Source of the DNA: Sphingopyxis sp. FD7
GTDB taxonomy: Bacteria; Pseudomonadota; Alphaproteobacteria; Sphingomonadales; Sphingomonadaceae
Length of the DNA stretch: 64,000 nucleotides
Assembly: GCF_003609835.1 (NCBI RefSeq)
Contig: NZ_AP017898.1
Coordinates: 2,914,001-2,978,000 of the forward strand
Direction of reading: 5' to 3'
This document shows positions 8,015 to 16,341 of this stretch, one piece after another (the first letter of the stretch is position 1; each line of letters opens with the position of its first letter). The translations under genes and the position numbers were made by a program. The notes beneath the pieces are model-generated. The model was not told where the DNA came from and did no database searches. It saw only the letters and a list, made by a program, of their open reading frames with translations.

Positions 8015-8104
8015 CGCGCACCCTTTCGCTAATGCGGCGGCGCTTTAGGGTCCGGGGTCGGCGAAGGAAAGCCGAATAACGGTCCCGCCGAACAGGAAAA
8101 TCTT

Positions 8105-8476
8105 GTGACCGATACATTGTGGCTGGAGGTGGACGGAATCACCACCCAGGTGCTCACCGGCATCTATTCCGAAGAAACGCACCTGCCGCAGCCGCTGCGC
8201 ATTTCGGTGCGCGCGCGGCTGGCGATGGCCGATCATTATGATCCGACGACGCCGCTCAGCCGTTCCAAAAACTACATGCACCTGAAATTCGCGGCGACCG
8301 AGGGCATTCCCAAGGATGTGCATTTCGTGCTGATCGAAAGCGTCGCCGACCATATTATCGACACGCTGTTCCTGCAGGACGACAAGGTCGAGGAGGTCGA
8401 GGTGAAGATCGTCAAGCTGGCGATCGCCGAAGAGGGCGAAGAGATCGGCATCACGATGCGGCGGGTCAGGAAATGA
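8105..8476 (+). CDS. folB: Dihydroneopterin aldolase/epimerase family protein (FolB-like)
   Basis: A 123-residue T-fold protein of the FolB family, which cleaves or epimerises dihydroneopterin in folate or related pterin synthesis. The pattern is VDGITTQVLTGIYSEE, then QPLRISVRARL. A C-terminal glutamate-rich strand region (VEEVEVKIVKLAI) replaces the usual VEVRIEKP motif, so the substrate may differ. The start is GTG at 8105 with AGGAAAA upstream. It overlaps the next gene by 4 bases (ATGA). The neighbouring FolM-like reductase supports a pterin role. Confidence 0.82.
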   Translation: MTDTLWLEVDGITTQVLTGIYSEETHLPQPLRISVRARLAMADHYDPTTPLSRSKNYMHLKFAATEGIPKDVHFVLIESVADHIIDTLFLQDDKVEEVEVKIVKLAIAEEGEEIGITMRRVRK

Positions 8477-9234
8477 CGCAGAAACTCGCGCTGGTGACCG
8501 GCGGGCTCCACCGCGTCGGCGCGGCGATTGCGGCGCGACTGGCGCGCGATGGCTATGCGCTCGCGATCCACAAGCGCAGTCCCGGCGAGGCCGACGCGGT
8601 GCTTGCCGACGCGCTTGCCGAGACCGGCGCGCTCAGCCACCGCTTTGCCGCCGACCTCGCCGATCCGGCGGCGGTCGAGGCACTGATCCCCGCGGTGATC
8701 GACCGATTCGGCCGCGCCCCCGACCTGCTCGTCAACAATGCCGCGCACTTCGCCGAGGGCGGATGGGCCGATCTGTCGGCCGATGCGCTGATCGGCATGA
8801 TGCAGGTCAATCATCACGCGCCGGTGATGCTCGCGAGAGCGCTCGTCGCCGCGAGCGAGGGCAAGCGCCCCGCGATCGTCCATATCGTCGACCAGCGCGT
8901 CGCGCATCCGGTGCCCGACCAGATTGCGTACAGCCTGTCCAAATCGGCGCTGTGGCAGGCGACGGCGACGCTGGCGGTCGCCTTCGGGAACCGCGCGCGC
9001 GTCAATGCCGTCGCGCCGGGGCTGACCTTGGCGACCGACGATTATTCGGCGGCGCAGCTCGAGCGGCTGGCGAAACGGATGCCCCTGGGCGCGCTGCCGA
9101 CGCCCGGCGAGGTCGCCGACGCCGTCGCCTGGCTCGCGCGCGCCGAGGCGGTGACGGGGCAGACGATCTTCGTCGACGGCGGCGCGCATCTGGCGCCGCT
9201 GGGGCGCGATTTCGTCGCGCTGGAGCGCGATTGA
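8473..9234 (+). CDS. Short-chain dehydrogenase, FolM/pteridine reductase-like
   Basis: A 253-residue classical SDR. The nucleotide-binding turn is TGGLHRVGAA, with the Arg-containing TGxxxRxG form found in pteridine and dihydromonapterin reductases (NADPH). The NAA motif (LLVNNAAHF) and catalytic YxxxK (YSLSK) are present. Its start overlaps the folB-like stop by 4 bases, implying coupled translation and a shared pterin pathway. I have not assigned folM because a general SDR cannot be excluded from sequence alone. Confidence 0.85.
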   Translation: MTQKLALVTGGLHRVGAAIAARLARDGYALAIHKRSPGEADAVLADALAETGALSHRFAADLADPAAVEALIPAVIDRFGRAPDLLVNNAAHFAEGGWADLSADALIGMMQVNHHAPVMLARALVAASEGKRPAIVHIVDQRVAHPVPDQIAYSLSKSALWQATATLAVAFGNRARVNAVAPGLTLATDDYSAAQLERLAKRMPLGALPTPGEVADAVAWLARAEAVTGQTIFVDGGAHLAPLGRDFVALERD

Positions 9235-9283
9235 GCGTTGCTGGTTGACGATGGCCGGAAACGACCGGTTGCGGACGTAATCT

Positions 9284-9305
9284 CCCCTCCCGCTTGCGGG
9301 AGGGG
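9284..9305. repeat. Perfect hairpin repeat between convergent genes
   Basis: CCCCTCCCGC and GCGGGAGGGG pair perfectly around TT. It lies between the stops of the convergent SDR and aldehyde dehydrogenase genes. It could act as a bidirectional terminator but lacks a T-run. It resembles the hairpin inside the restriction-modification gene at 3708. Confidence 0.7.
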
Positions 9306-9377
9306 GCACTAGCGCCAATCAGCAACGTCCGCTCACCGCCCCAAAAACTGCCATTCGCCTCGGCGCCCGTGCGGCGC

Positions 9378-10811
9378 TCAGTAGATGTGCACCGCCTTCG
9401 TCACCAGATAGCCGTCGAGCCCCTCCGGCCCGCTTTCGCTGCCGAAACCCGATTCCTTGATCCCGCCGAACGGCGTGTCGAGCGCCGAGATGACGAAGCT
9501 GTTTACCCCGACCATCCCGCTTTCGATGCTGTCGACGATGCGGTTGATCCGCCGCCCATTCTCCGTGAAAGCAAAAGCGGCGAGGCCGTAGGGCAGGCGG
9601 TTGGCCTGTTCCAAGGCCTCCTCCTCGGTGCCGAACGGGCGGATCAGCGCCATCGGACCGAAGGGTTCATGGTTCATCGCATCGGCTTCGACCGGAACGT
9701 CGGCGATCGCGGTGGGCTGGAAGAAATAGCCCTCGCCCGTCGCTTCGCCGCCCGCGATCACGCGCGCGCCTTTCGCCTTTGCATCGGCGACCAGCGCTTC
9801 CAATGCGGGGATGCGGCGCGCGTTGGCGAGCGGTCCCATCTGGGTGTCGGGGTCGAGCCCGCTGCCGATCTTTACCTTCTGCGTCCGCTCGGCAAATCCC
9901 TTGACGAAGGCGTCGTAGATGCCCTGCTGAACGTAGAAGCGCGTCGGCGAGATGCACACCTGTCCGGCGTTGCGGAACTTCTGCCACACGACGCGGTCGA
10001 GCGTCGCTTCCAGGTCGCAATCGTCGAAGATCAGCACCGGCGCATGGCCGCCAAGCTCCATCGTGATCCGCTTCACCCCGTCGGCGGCGAGCTTCATCAG
10101 ATGCTTGCCGACCGCGGTCGAGCCGGTGAAGCTGACCTTGCGGATCACCGGGCTGGCCAGCAGGTGGCGGCTGATCCTGTCGGGGTCGCCATAGACGAGC
10201 TGCGCGACGTCGCCGGGGATACCCGCATCGGCGATGCAGCGCATCACCGCGCTGGTGCAGCCGGGCGTTTCTTCGGGCGCTTTTGCGATCACGACGCAGC
10301 CCGCGGCGAGCGCGGGGGCGATTTTCTTGACCATCAGATTGACGGGGAAGTTCCACGGGCTGAAGCCCGCGACGGGGCCGACGGGATGTTTGGTGACCAT
10401 CGCGCGCTGGCCGAGCGGGCGCTGGAGCACGCGCCCCTCGATGCGTTTGCCCTGCTCGGCGAAATAGTCGAACAGCCCGGCCGCCGAGAGCACCTCGCCG
10501 CGCGCCTCGGCGATCGGCTTGCCCTGTTCGAGCGTGAGCAGCGTCGCGATATGGTCCACCCGCTCGCGGATCAGCCCCGCGGCCCTGTGCATCAGCGCGG
10601 CGCGCTCGTCGGGGGTCTTCGCGCGCCACACGGGCCAGCCGCGTTCGGCCGCCGCGAGCGCTTCGTCGAGGTCGGCGATGGTGGCGACCGGGAGCGCCGC
10701 GATCGTGCCCGCGGTCGCGGGGTTGTAGACCGGCCGTTCGTCGCGCCCCTCGCCGCTCCGCCAGGCGCCGTTGATGAAGAGCTGAAGGTCGGCGTCGTAG
10801 GTGGCGGTCAT
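9378..10811 (-). CDS. NAD(P)-dependent aldehyde dehydrogenase, succinate-semialdehyde type
   Basis: A 477-residue aldehyde dehydrogenase that oxidises aldehydes to acids. It has the cofactor-binding SPWNFPVNL and FTGSTAVGKHLM motifs, the catalytic Glu in MELGGHAPVLIF, and the nucleophile Cys in NAGQVCISPTRF. The C-terminal FGGIKESGFGSESGPEGLDG is typical of GabD-like succinate-semialdehyde dehydrogenases (class I ALDH superfamily). I chose the ATG at 10811 because the upstream in-frame codons come from a palindromic repeat. The exact substrate is not certain. Confidence 0.92.
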   Translation of the reverse strand: MTATYDADLQLFINGAWRSGEGRDERPVYNPATAGTIAALPVATIADLDEALAAAERGWPVWRAKTPDERAALMHRAAGLIRERVDHIATLLTLEQGKPIAEARGEVLSAAGLFDYFAEQGKRIEGRVLQRPLGQRAMVTKHPVGPVAGFSPWNFPVNLMVKKIAPALAAGCVVIAKAPEETPGCTSAVMRCIADAGIPGDVAQLVYGDPDRISRHLLASPVIRKVSFTGSTAVGKHLMKLAADGVKRITMELGGHAPVLIFDDCDLEATLDRVVWQKFRNAGQVCISPTRFYVQQGIYDAFVKGFAERTQKVKIGSGLDPDTQMGPLANARRIPALEALVADAKAKGARVIAGGEATGEGYFFQPTAIADVPVEADAMNHEPFGPMALIRPFGTEEEALEQANRLPYGLAAFAFTENGRRINRIVDSIESGMVGVNSFVISALDTPFGGIKESGFGSESGPEGLDGYLVTKAVHIY

Positions 10812-10831
10812 ATATGGCTCCGTTCTAGGCA

Positions 10832-10927
10832 CGTCATTGCGAGGAGCGAAGCGACGCGGCAATCTCCGGCTGTCGAGGCAGCTTCAGGTCGATAGCTGGA
10901 GATTGCTTCGCTTCGCTCGCAATGACG
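10832..10927. repeat. Dispersed inverted repeat, CGTCATTGCGAG family, copy 1
   Basis: The ends CGTCATTGCGAGG and CTCGCAATGACG are inverted. Internal segments pair as GCAATCTCC with GGAGATTGC and as AGCGAAGCGACGC with a near-complement. It lies upstream of the aldehyde dehydrogenase. A second copy in the opposite orientation lies at 19837-19934. Confidence 0.85.
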
Positions 10928-10947
10928 GAGCGCGATATAGGATCGGC

Positions 10948-11547
10948 TCAGCGATAGTTAAAGCTGATGCTGATCCGTTCGCCCTTGCCCGTGTGCGGCG
11001 TGACCTCGTGGCGCAGCCAGCTTTCCCACAGGAAGACGCGCCCCGCCGCGGGGTCGGCATAGACGAAGGGGCGCAGATGTTCGGGCGCATCGTCGGTGCG
11101 GCCGGGCGCCGCCATCAGCATCGGCAGGCGCGGGTCTTCGAGCTTGAGCGCCCCCGATCCCGGCGGGACCGCGACGTAGAAGGTGCCCGATATGATGGAA
11201 TGCGGGTGGATATGGCCGCTGTGCGTGCCGCCGGGCTTGAGGATATTGACCCACAGGCTGTCGAGTCTGAGCGGTCTGGCGAGGTCGAAGTGGCAGGCCT
11301 TCGCAAAGGCCTTCACTTGCTTGTCGAGCAGCTTCTTGAGGTCGTGAAAGGCCGGATCGCGTTCGGGCAGGTCGCCGAGGCTCGCATAGCTGGTATAGCC
11401 TTTGTAGCCATGCGCGCGGCTCCACGCGCGGCCCGCGCCATCCTCTTCGGCGAACAGGCGGCAGCTTTCCTCCAGCGCATCGAGCAGGTCGGGGGTGCCG
11501 ATGTCGGCTTCATAGAAAGTGCTGGCGAAGAGCGTGCGAACGGGCAT
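10948..11547 (-). CDS. TIGR02466 family protein, putative 2OG-Fe(II) oxygenase
   Basis: A 199-residue protein matching the TIGR02466 pattern, a jelly-roll family related to 2-oxoglutarate/iron oxygenases. Likely metal ligands are in GGTHSGHIHPHSIISG (about residues 107-121) and the distal His180 in WESWLRHEVTPH. An Arg/Ser pair in ERISISFNYR could bind 2OG. I took the ATG at 11547 as the start because it gives the usual family start and length. The substrate is unknown. It is divergent from the SMP-30 gene across a palindromic repeat. Confidence 0.82.
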   Translation of the reverse strand: MPVRTLFASTFYEADIGTPDLLDALEESCRLFAEEDGAGRAWSRAHGYKGYTSYASLGDLPERDPAFHDLKKLLDKQVKAFAKACHFDLARPLRLDSLWVNILKPGGTHSGHIHPHSIISGTFYVAVPPGSGALKLEDPRLPMLMAAPGRTDDAPEHLRPFVYADPAAGRVFLWESWLRHEVTPHTGKGERISISFNYR

Positions 11548-11605
11548 GATGGGCGGGAAAGCATAGTGAAGCGACGAGAGCAAGAGAGCGGAGCTTATCC
11601 TGATA

Positions 11606-11708
11606 CGTCATGCTGAACTTGTTTCAGCATCCATGGCCCGAACTTGCGGCGAGCGCCGCGTAAACCGGCAACACAGACCATGGATGCTGAAACAAGTTCA
11701 GCATGACG
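11606..11708. repeat. Dispersed inverted repeat, CGTCATGCTGAAC family
   Basis: Nearly perfect inverted arms run from CGTCATGCTGAACTTG on the left to CAAGTTCAGCATGACG on the right. Arms of about 35 bases extend inward through CAGCATCCATGG. It sits between the divergent oxygenase-like and SMP-30 genes, so it must share space with their promoters. Confidence 0.88.
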
Positions 11709-11733
11709 GAAGGAGAGAATATCGAGTAGGGAG

Positions 11734-12660
11734 ATGGGGATGGCCGAGTTTGAACTGATCGCCGACGGATTGCGTTTCCCCGAGGCGCCGGTGGTGATGG
11801 ATGACGGCAGCGTCATTGTCACCGAGATTGCGGAGGGGCGAATCACGCGCTGCTGGCCCGGCGGGCGCAAGGAGGTGGTCGCGACCCCCGGCGGCGGGCC
11901 CAATGGGCTGGCGTTCGGTCCCGACGGCAAGCTGTATTGCTGCAACAACGGCGGGTTCAACTATGTCGAATCGAACGGCTATCTGGCGCCGCACGGCATC
12001 GCCGACGATTATTCGGGCGGGCGGATCGAGCGGATCGACATCGCGACGGGCGAAGTCGAAATCCTCTACGAATCGGGCGATCATGGCGTGGTGCTGCGCG
12101 GACCCAACGACCTGATGTTCGACGGCCATGGCGGCTTCTGGTTCACCGACCATGGCAAGGTCGATTATGCGAAGCGCTGCCACGACATCGTCGGCATCTT
12201 TTACGCGCACGCCGACGGCAGCTTTATCGAGGAAGTGATCTTCCCCAGCTATAACCCCAACGGCATCGGCCTCTCGCCCGACGGGAGCAGGCTTTATGCC
12301 GCCGAAACCTATACCTGCCGCCTGACCCAGTTCAACATTGTCGCGCCGGGCAAGGTCGACGATGCGGCGGGGCCGGGCGGCCCCGGCATCCCGCTCTATC
12401 GCCCCGCCGGTTACAAGTTCTTTGACAGCCTGGCGATGGAGGCGAGCGGCAATATCGCCGTCGCGACGATCGGCGAATGCGGGATCAGCGTCGTCTCGCC
12501 CGCGGGCGAGCTGGTCGAGTTCGTCGCGACCGACGATATTTTCACCACCAACATCGCCTTTGGCGGACCCGACCGGCAGGACGCCTATATCACCCTGTCG
12601 GGCACGGGGCGGCTGGTGAAGACGCGCTGGGCGCGGCCGGGATTGCAGCTGGCATATTGA
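11734..12660 (+). CDS. SMP-30/gluconolactonase/LRE family protein
   Basis: A 308-residue six-bladed beta-propeller of the SMP-30/gluconolactonase family, calcium-dependent sugar lactone hydrolases. Seen here are FPEAPVVMDDG (the usual metal-binding Glu near the N-terminus), GGGPNGLAFGPDGKLYC, GPNDLMFDGHGGFWFTDHG and PNGIGLSPDGSRLYAAET. The metal ligands Glu, Asn and Asp are all plausible in these motifs. There is no signal peptide. The start could also be the ATG at 11740. The substrate is not determined. Confidence 0.9.
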   Translation: MGMAEFELIADGLRFPEAPVVMDDGSVIVTEIAEGRITRCWPGGRKEVVATPGGGPNGLAFGPDGKLYCCNNGGFNYVESNGYLAPHGIADDYSGGRIERIDIATGEVEILYESGDHGVVLRGPNDLMFDGHGGFWFTDHGKVDYAKRCHDIVGIFYAHADGSFIEEVIFPSYNPNGIGLSPDGSRLYAAETYTCRLTQFNIVAPGKVDDAAGPGGPGIPLYRPAGYKFFDSLAMEASGNIAVATIGECGISVVSPAGELVEFVATDDIFTTNIAFGGPDRQDAYITLSGTGRLVKTRWARPGLQLAY

Positions 12661-12670
12661 GGGACGCCGG

Positions 12671-13360
12671 ATGCACGAGGAAACGCATAGCGTCACCCGC
12701 ATCAGCTGGCTGCGCGCCGCGATCCTGGGCGCGAACGACGGCATCGTATCGACCGCCAGCCTGATCGCCGGCGTGTCGGCGGCGGGTGCGTCGGAGGCGT
12801 CGATCCTGATCGCCGGCAGCGCCGGGCTGGTCGCGGGTGCGATGTCGATGGCGGCGGGCGAATATGTCTCGGTCAGCTCGCAGGGCGACGCCGAAAAGGC
12901 CGATGTCGAGCTGGAGAAGCGCCACCTTGCCGCCGATCCCGAGTTCGAGCTGGAAGAGCTGACGCAAATCTATGAGGCGCGCGGGCTCGACCGGCCGCTC
13001 GCCGAACAGGTTGCGGTGCAGTTGACCGCGCACAACGCGCTCGACACGCATCTGCGCGACGAACTGGGGATGAGCGCGGTGACCGCGGCGCGGCCGGTCC
13101 AGGCCGCGGCGGCATCGGCGGCAAGCTTTTCGGTCGGTGCGGCGCTGCCGCTCGCGACTGTGCTGCTCGATCGCGGCACGTCGCTGCCGTGGACGGTGTC
13201 GGCGGCATCGCTCGTCTTCCTTGCGATCCTGGGCGCGCTGGGCGCGTGGGCGGGGCAGGCGCCGATGTTGCGCGCGGTCGTCCGCGTGACCTTTTGGGGC
13301 GCCTTTGCGATGGCGGCGACGATCGCCGTCGGATCGCTCCTTGGAACGACGGTGGGTTGA
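12671..13360 (+). CDS. VIT1/CCC1-family transporter
   Basis: A 229-residue membrane protein of the VIT family, which exports Fe2+ or Mn2+ in characterised members. The first helix carries GANDGIVSTASLIAGV and the second AGAMSMAAGEYVSVSSQ, both diagnostic. A cytoplasmic acidic segment (residues about 80-135) is where eukaryotic VIT proteins have a metal-binding domain. Three more membrane segments end the protein. It starts 10 bases after the SMP-30 gene and may be co-transcribed with it. Confidence 0.93.
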   Translation: MHEETHSVTRISWLRAAILGANDGIVSTASLIAGVSAAGASEASILIAGSAGLVAGAMSMAAGEYVSVSSQGDAEKADVELEKRHLAADPEFELEELTQIYEARGLDRPLAEQVAVQLTAHNALDTHLRDELGMSAVTAARPVQAAAASAASFSVGAALPLATVLLDRGTSLPWTVSAASLVFLAILGALGAWAGQAPMLRAVVRVTFWGAFAMAATIAVGSLLGTTVG

Positions 13361-13446
13361 GACCGGCGGCGATTGTCAGCGGCGCCCCCATCTGTATGAC
13401 TGGCGCCCGGCCCGCGTCGGCGGCCAAATAACCGGAGGGGTCCGCA

Positions 13447-14553
13447 ATGAGTGCAAAAAGCTGGGCGATCGACATCGATCGCGACGATATCACGCAAGCC
13501 CGAGGGGTGGAGGAAGCCGGCGAACCGCTCGCACCGGGTCAGGTGCGCGTGCATCTGGACAGCTATGCGATGACCGCGAACAACATCACTTATGCCGTGT
13601 TCGGCCAGCCCGCCGGATTGTTCGGCAACGACCAGGGCTATTGGGATTTCTTTTCGGAGCCGGGCGGTCCCGGCCGCCTGCCCGTCTGGGGATTCGCGAC
13701 GGTGACCGAAAGCGCGGCCGAGGGCGTCGCGGCGGGCGACCGCTTCTATGGCTATTTTCCGATGGCGAACGAAGCGGTGCTGACCGTCGGCAAGGCGGGG
13801 CCCGGCGGTTTCATCGACGTGACGCCGCGCCGCACCACCCTGCCCCCCATCTATAACCAGTATCAGCGGATCGAGGCGCTGGAGGGCTATCGCGCCGCCG
13901 ACCATGATTATTGGCCGATCTTTCGCCCGCTGTTCCTGACCGGCTGGCTGATCGCCGACCAGTTCGCGGACGAGGGCGATTATGGCGCCGACCAGATCCT
14001 GATCGCGAGCGCGTCGAGCAAGACCGCGATCGGTCTTGGCTTTTCGATCGCGCGGCGCGCCGACCATCGCCCCGAAACCATCGGCCTCACGAGCAAGGCG
14101 CATGTCGCGGAGCTGGATGCCCAGCGCATCTATGACCGCGTGATCGCCTATAACGACATCATGACGCTGAACGCCGGGGCCGCCGCCGCGCTGGTCGACA
14201 TGGCCGGCAATGGCGCGGTGATCCGTGCGATCCACAGCCATTTCGGCGGCAATCTGAAAGCCTCGATCGCGGTGGGCAAATCGCACTGGACCGCCGATGG
14301 CGGCGAAGGCGCGCTGCCGGGCGCCGCTCGACAATGGTTTTTCGCGCCGGAGCGCAGCCAGAAACGCATCGCCGACTGGGGCGGGGCGGCTTTCGGAGCG
14401 AAGATCGCCGCGGCCTGGACCGCCTTCATGGATGTTGCGCCACGGCTGGCATCGGTCGACCGGCGCCACGGCGCCGACGCCGCGCTGGCCGCCTATCGCG
14501 AAATGCTGTCGGGCGCGGCCGACCCACGGAAGGGGATCATCGTCGTTCCATGA
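13447..14553 (+). CDS. DUF2855 family protein
   Basis: A 368-residue protein with the DUF2855 signature: YAMTANNITYAVFGQ, YWDFFSEPGGPGRLPVWGFA, then DQILIASASSKTAIGLGF. The fold is probably related to medium-chain dehydrogenases, with the SASSKTA segment in the place of the nucleotide-binding turn, though a classical GxGxxG is not visible. An AGGGG-type site precedes the ATG. It overlaps the HAD gene by 4 bases (ATGA). No biochemical function is established as far as I know. Confidence 0.9.
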   Translation: MSAKSWAIDIDRDDITQARGVEEAGEPLAPGQVRVHLDSYAMTANNITYAVFGQPAGLFGNDQGYWDFFSEPGGPGRLPVWGFATVTESAAEGVAAGDRFYGYFPMANEAVLTVGKAGPGGFIDVTPRRTTLPPIYNQYQRIEALEGYRAADHDYWPIFRPLFLTGWLIADQFADEGDYGADQILIASASSKTAIGLGFSIARRADHRPETIGLTSKAHVAELDAQRIYDRVIAYNDIMTLNAGAAAALVDMAGNGAVIRAIHSHFGGNLKASIAVGKSHWTADGGEGALPGAARQWFFAPERSQKRIADWGGAAFGAKIAAAWTAFMDVAPRLASVDRRHGADAALAAYREMLSGAADPRKGIIVVP

Positions 14554-15197
14554 CCTATACCACCGTCATTTTCGATTTCGGCGGCGTCATCACCGCATCG
14601 CCTTTCGAGGCGTTCAACCGGCTGGAAGCGGAGCGCGGACTGCCCCGCGACTTCATCCGGCGCGTCAATGCCGCCGACCCCGATGGCAATGCCTGGGCCC
14701 GCTTCGAGCGCGCCGAGATCGATGCGGCGGCGTTCGACGCGCTGTTCGCGGCCGAAGCCCGCGCGATGGGGCATGAACTGGAAGGCGAAGCGGTGCTGGC
14801 GGTGCTCGCGGGCGCGGTGCGCCCCGCGATGGTCGCGGCGCTCGACACGCTGAAGGCGCGGCAATTCACGATCGGCTGCATCACCAACAATGTGCCGTCG
14901 GGCAAGGGCGCCGGGATGGCGCGCAGCGAAGCGCTCGCGGCCGAGGTCGCGGCGATCATGGCGCGCTTTGATCATGTGATCGAATCGAGCAAGGTCGGCG
15001 TGCGCAAGCCCGATCCCCGGATTTACGAGATGATGTGCGCCGCGCTGGGCGCGCGGCCCGCCGAGTGCGTCTATCTCGACGACCTTGGCATCAACTGCAA
15101 ACCCGCAAGCCGGCTGGGGATGCACGCGATCAAGGTGGCGAGCGGCGAGCAGGCGCTCGCCGATCTGTCGGCGGCGCTGGGGGTGGAATTGCCCTGA
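14550..15197 (+). CDS. HAD-IA family hydrolase, ACAD10-like
   Basis: A 215-residue haloacid-dehalogenase-like protein. Motif I is FDFGGVIT, with nucleophile Asp9, but the usual second Asp of DxD is Gly11, as in ACAD10-like and epoxide-hydrolase N-terminal HAD domains. Motif II TNN, motif III Lys (SKVGVRKPDPRIYE) and motif IV YLDDLGIN are present. Loss of the general acid argues against ordinary phosphatase activity. Its start overlaps the DUF2855 stop, so the two are translationally coupled. Confidence 0.9.
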   Translation: MTYTTVIFDFGGVITASPFEAFNRLEAERGLPRDFIRRVNAADPDGNAWARFERAEIDAAAFDALFAAEARAMGHELEGEAVLAVLAGAVRPAMVAALDTLKARQFTIGCITNNVPSGKGAGMARSEALAAEVAAIMARFDHVIESSKVGVRKPDPRIYEMMCAALGARPAECVYLDDLGINCKPASRLGMHAIKVASGEQALADLSAALGVELP

Positions 15198-15200
15198 ACT

Positions 15201-15348
15201 GGCGGTTTTGGAGTGGATTTCCGACCTTTCCTTATTCGTCATCCCGGCGAAGGCCGGGATCTCACCCTATCGGTTTACGCACGGGCGAGATCCCGGCCTT
15301 CGCCGGGATGACGATGGATTAAAGGTCCGCTTCCAGTCGAAACCCGCC
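15201..15348. repeat. Composite inverted repeat, CGTCATCCCGGC family, copy 1 with outer arms
   Basis: The inner palindrome at 15237-15313 begins CGTCATCCCGGCGAAGG and ends in its complement. Outside it are imperfect arms of about 28 bases: GGCGGTTTTGGAGTGGA (15201-15217) pairs with TCCAGTCGAAACCCGCC (15332-15348), and CCGACCTTT with AAAGGTCCG. So the full element is about 148 bp. Related inner palindromes lie at 43379-43456 and 50656-50730. It separates the convergent HAD and LysR genes. Confidence 0.88.
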
Positions 15349-15355
15349 GTTCGGT

Positions 15356-16249
15356 TCAACCCGCTGCTTCGGCGAGGTCGAGCTTCGCCGCGCGCTCGAA
15401 GATTTGCATGAGCAACGGCTCGGTGTCGGCGACGCGCATCGCGACGTGGAAGGCGACGGGGGCGAGCGCGGGCATGGCGGCGATTTCGACGAGCGCGCCC
15501 GCCGCCACCTCGCCGCGCACCATCGGGCGCGGGAAGATGCCGATGCCGCCCCCCGCCCGCGCGATGTCGATCATCATGCGGGCATTGTTGCAGAGATTGA
15601 GCGATTTCTGCGCGATGCGCGACGCCGCGATCGCCTCACGCATCCGGCCGTGAATCGGCGAATGGCTGGCGAGCGACCAGACGGGGGGCATCGCCTCGCC
15701 CCCTGCAAAGGCGGCGGCGACCGCAGGATTGGCGAGCCAGACCAGCTCGACCTCGCCGATCGGACTGGTCTTGAGCGCGGGATGCGCGATCGGCCCCGCG
15801 GCGAAGGCGATGTCGGTGCGGCCGGTGAGCAGCTGCTGGATCAGGTTCGCGGTCAGGTCGATCTCGATTTCCAGCGCGACCTGCGGCATGTCGGCCTTCA
15901 GCCGCGTCACGAAAGCGGGCAGGCAGCTCGCCGCCGCAATCTCCCCCGCGCCGATGCGCACGACGCCGCTCGCCTCGGCGAAGCCCCCGCTGCCGAGCAG
16001 CGCGAGCTGCATGTCGCGCAGCAAGGGGTCGCAGTCGCGCACCAGCTTGCGCCCCGCGGCGGTGAGCGCCATCGTCCGCCCGTCGCGGTGGAAGAGCGGC
16101 GTGCCGAGCCTTTGTTCAAGCTCGCGCATCCGCGCCGACACCGCGGGCTGCGTCGTGTTGAGCCGCTCGGCGGCGGCCGAAAAGGTGCCGAGCCGGTCGA
16201 TCCAGAGCAGCGTTTCGAGATGGTAGAGCGCGACGCGATTGATAGACAT
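15356..16249 (-). CDS. LysR family transcriptional regulator
   Basis: A 297-residue LysR-type regulator. The N-terminal winged helix-turn-helix reads LIDRLGTFSAAAERLNTTQP-like sequence with PAVSARMRELEQRLG, followed by a periplasmic-binding-protein-like effector domain. It is divergent from the CoA-transferase genes, with 92 AT-rich bases between, so it most likely controls them. The inducer is unknown; an acyl or keto acid would fit the neighbours (inference). Confidence 0.95.
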   Translation of the reverse strand: MSINRVALYHLETLLWIDRLGTFSAAAERLNTTQPAVSARMRELEQRLGTPLFHRDGRTMALTAAGRKLVRDCDPLLRDMQLALLGSGGFAEASGVVRIGAGEIAAASCLPAFVTRLKADMPQVALEIEIDLTANLIQQLLTGRTDIAFAAGPIAHPALKTSPIGEVELVWLANPAVAAAFAGGEAMPPVWSLASHSPIHGRMREAIAASRIAQKSLNLCNNARMMIDIARAGGGIGIFPRPMVRGEVAAGALVEIAAMPALAPVAFHVAMRVADTEPLLMQIFERAAKLDLAEAAG

Positions 16250-16341
16250 GATTTATCCATAATCGAAAATTAGAACAATTAGAATTGATGGATCATTTGC
16301 GCCAAGGTCGCGCCCGCACCCCCAGCCAGGAGGCCGCTCTA
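16250..16341. promoter_or_regulatory. Divergent regulatory region between lysR gene and CoA-transferase operon
   Basis: An unusually AT-rich stretch. It contains tandem 9-base repeats AATTAGAAC (16268-16276) and AATTAGAAT (16277-16285). These are flanked by partly inverted ATGATTTATCCAT (around 16248-16260) and GATGGATCAT (around 16287-16296). This is a good candidate binding region for the LysR regulator. AGGAGG lies 8 bases before the subunit A start. Confidence 0.55.
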
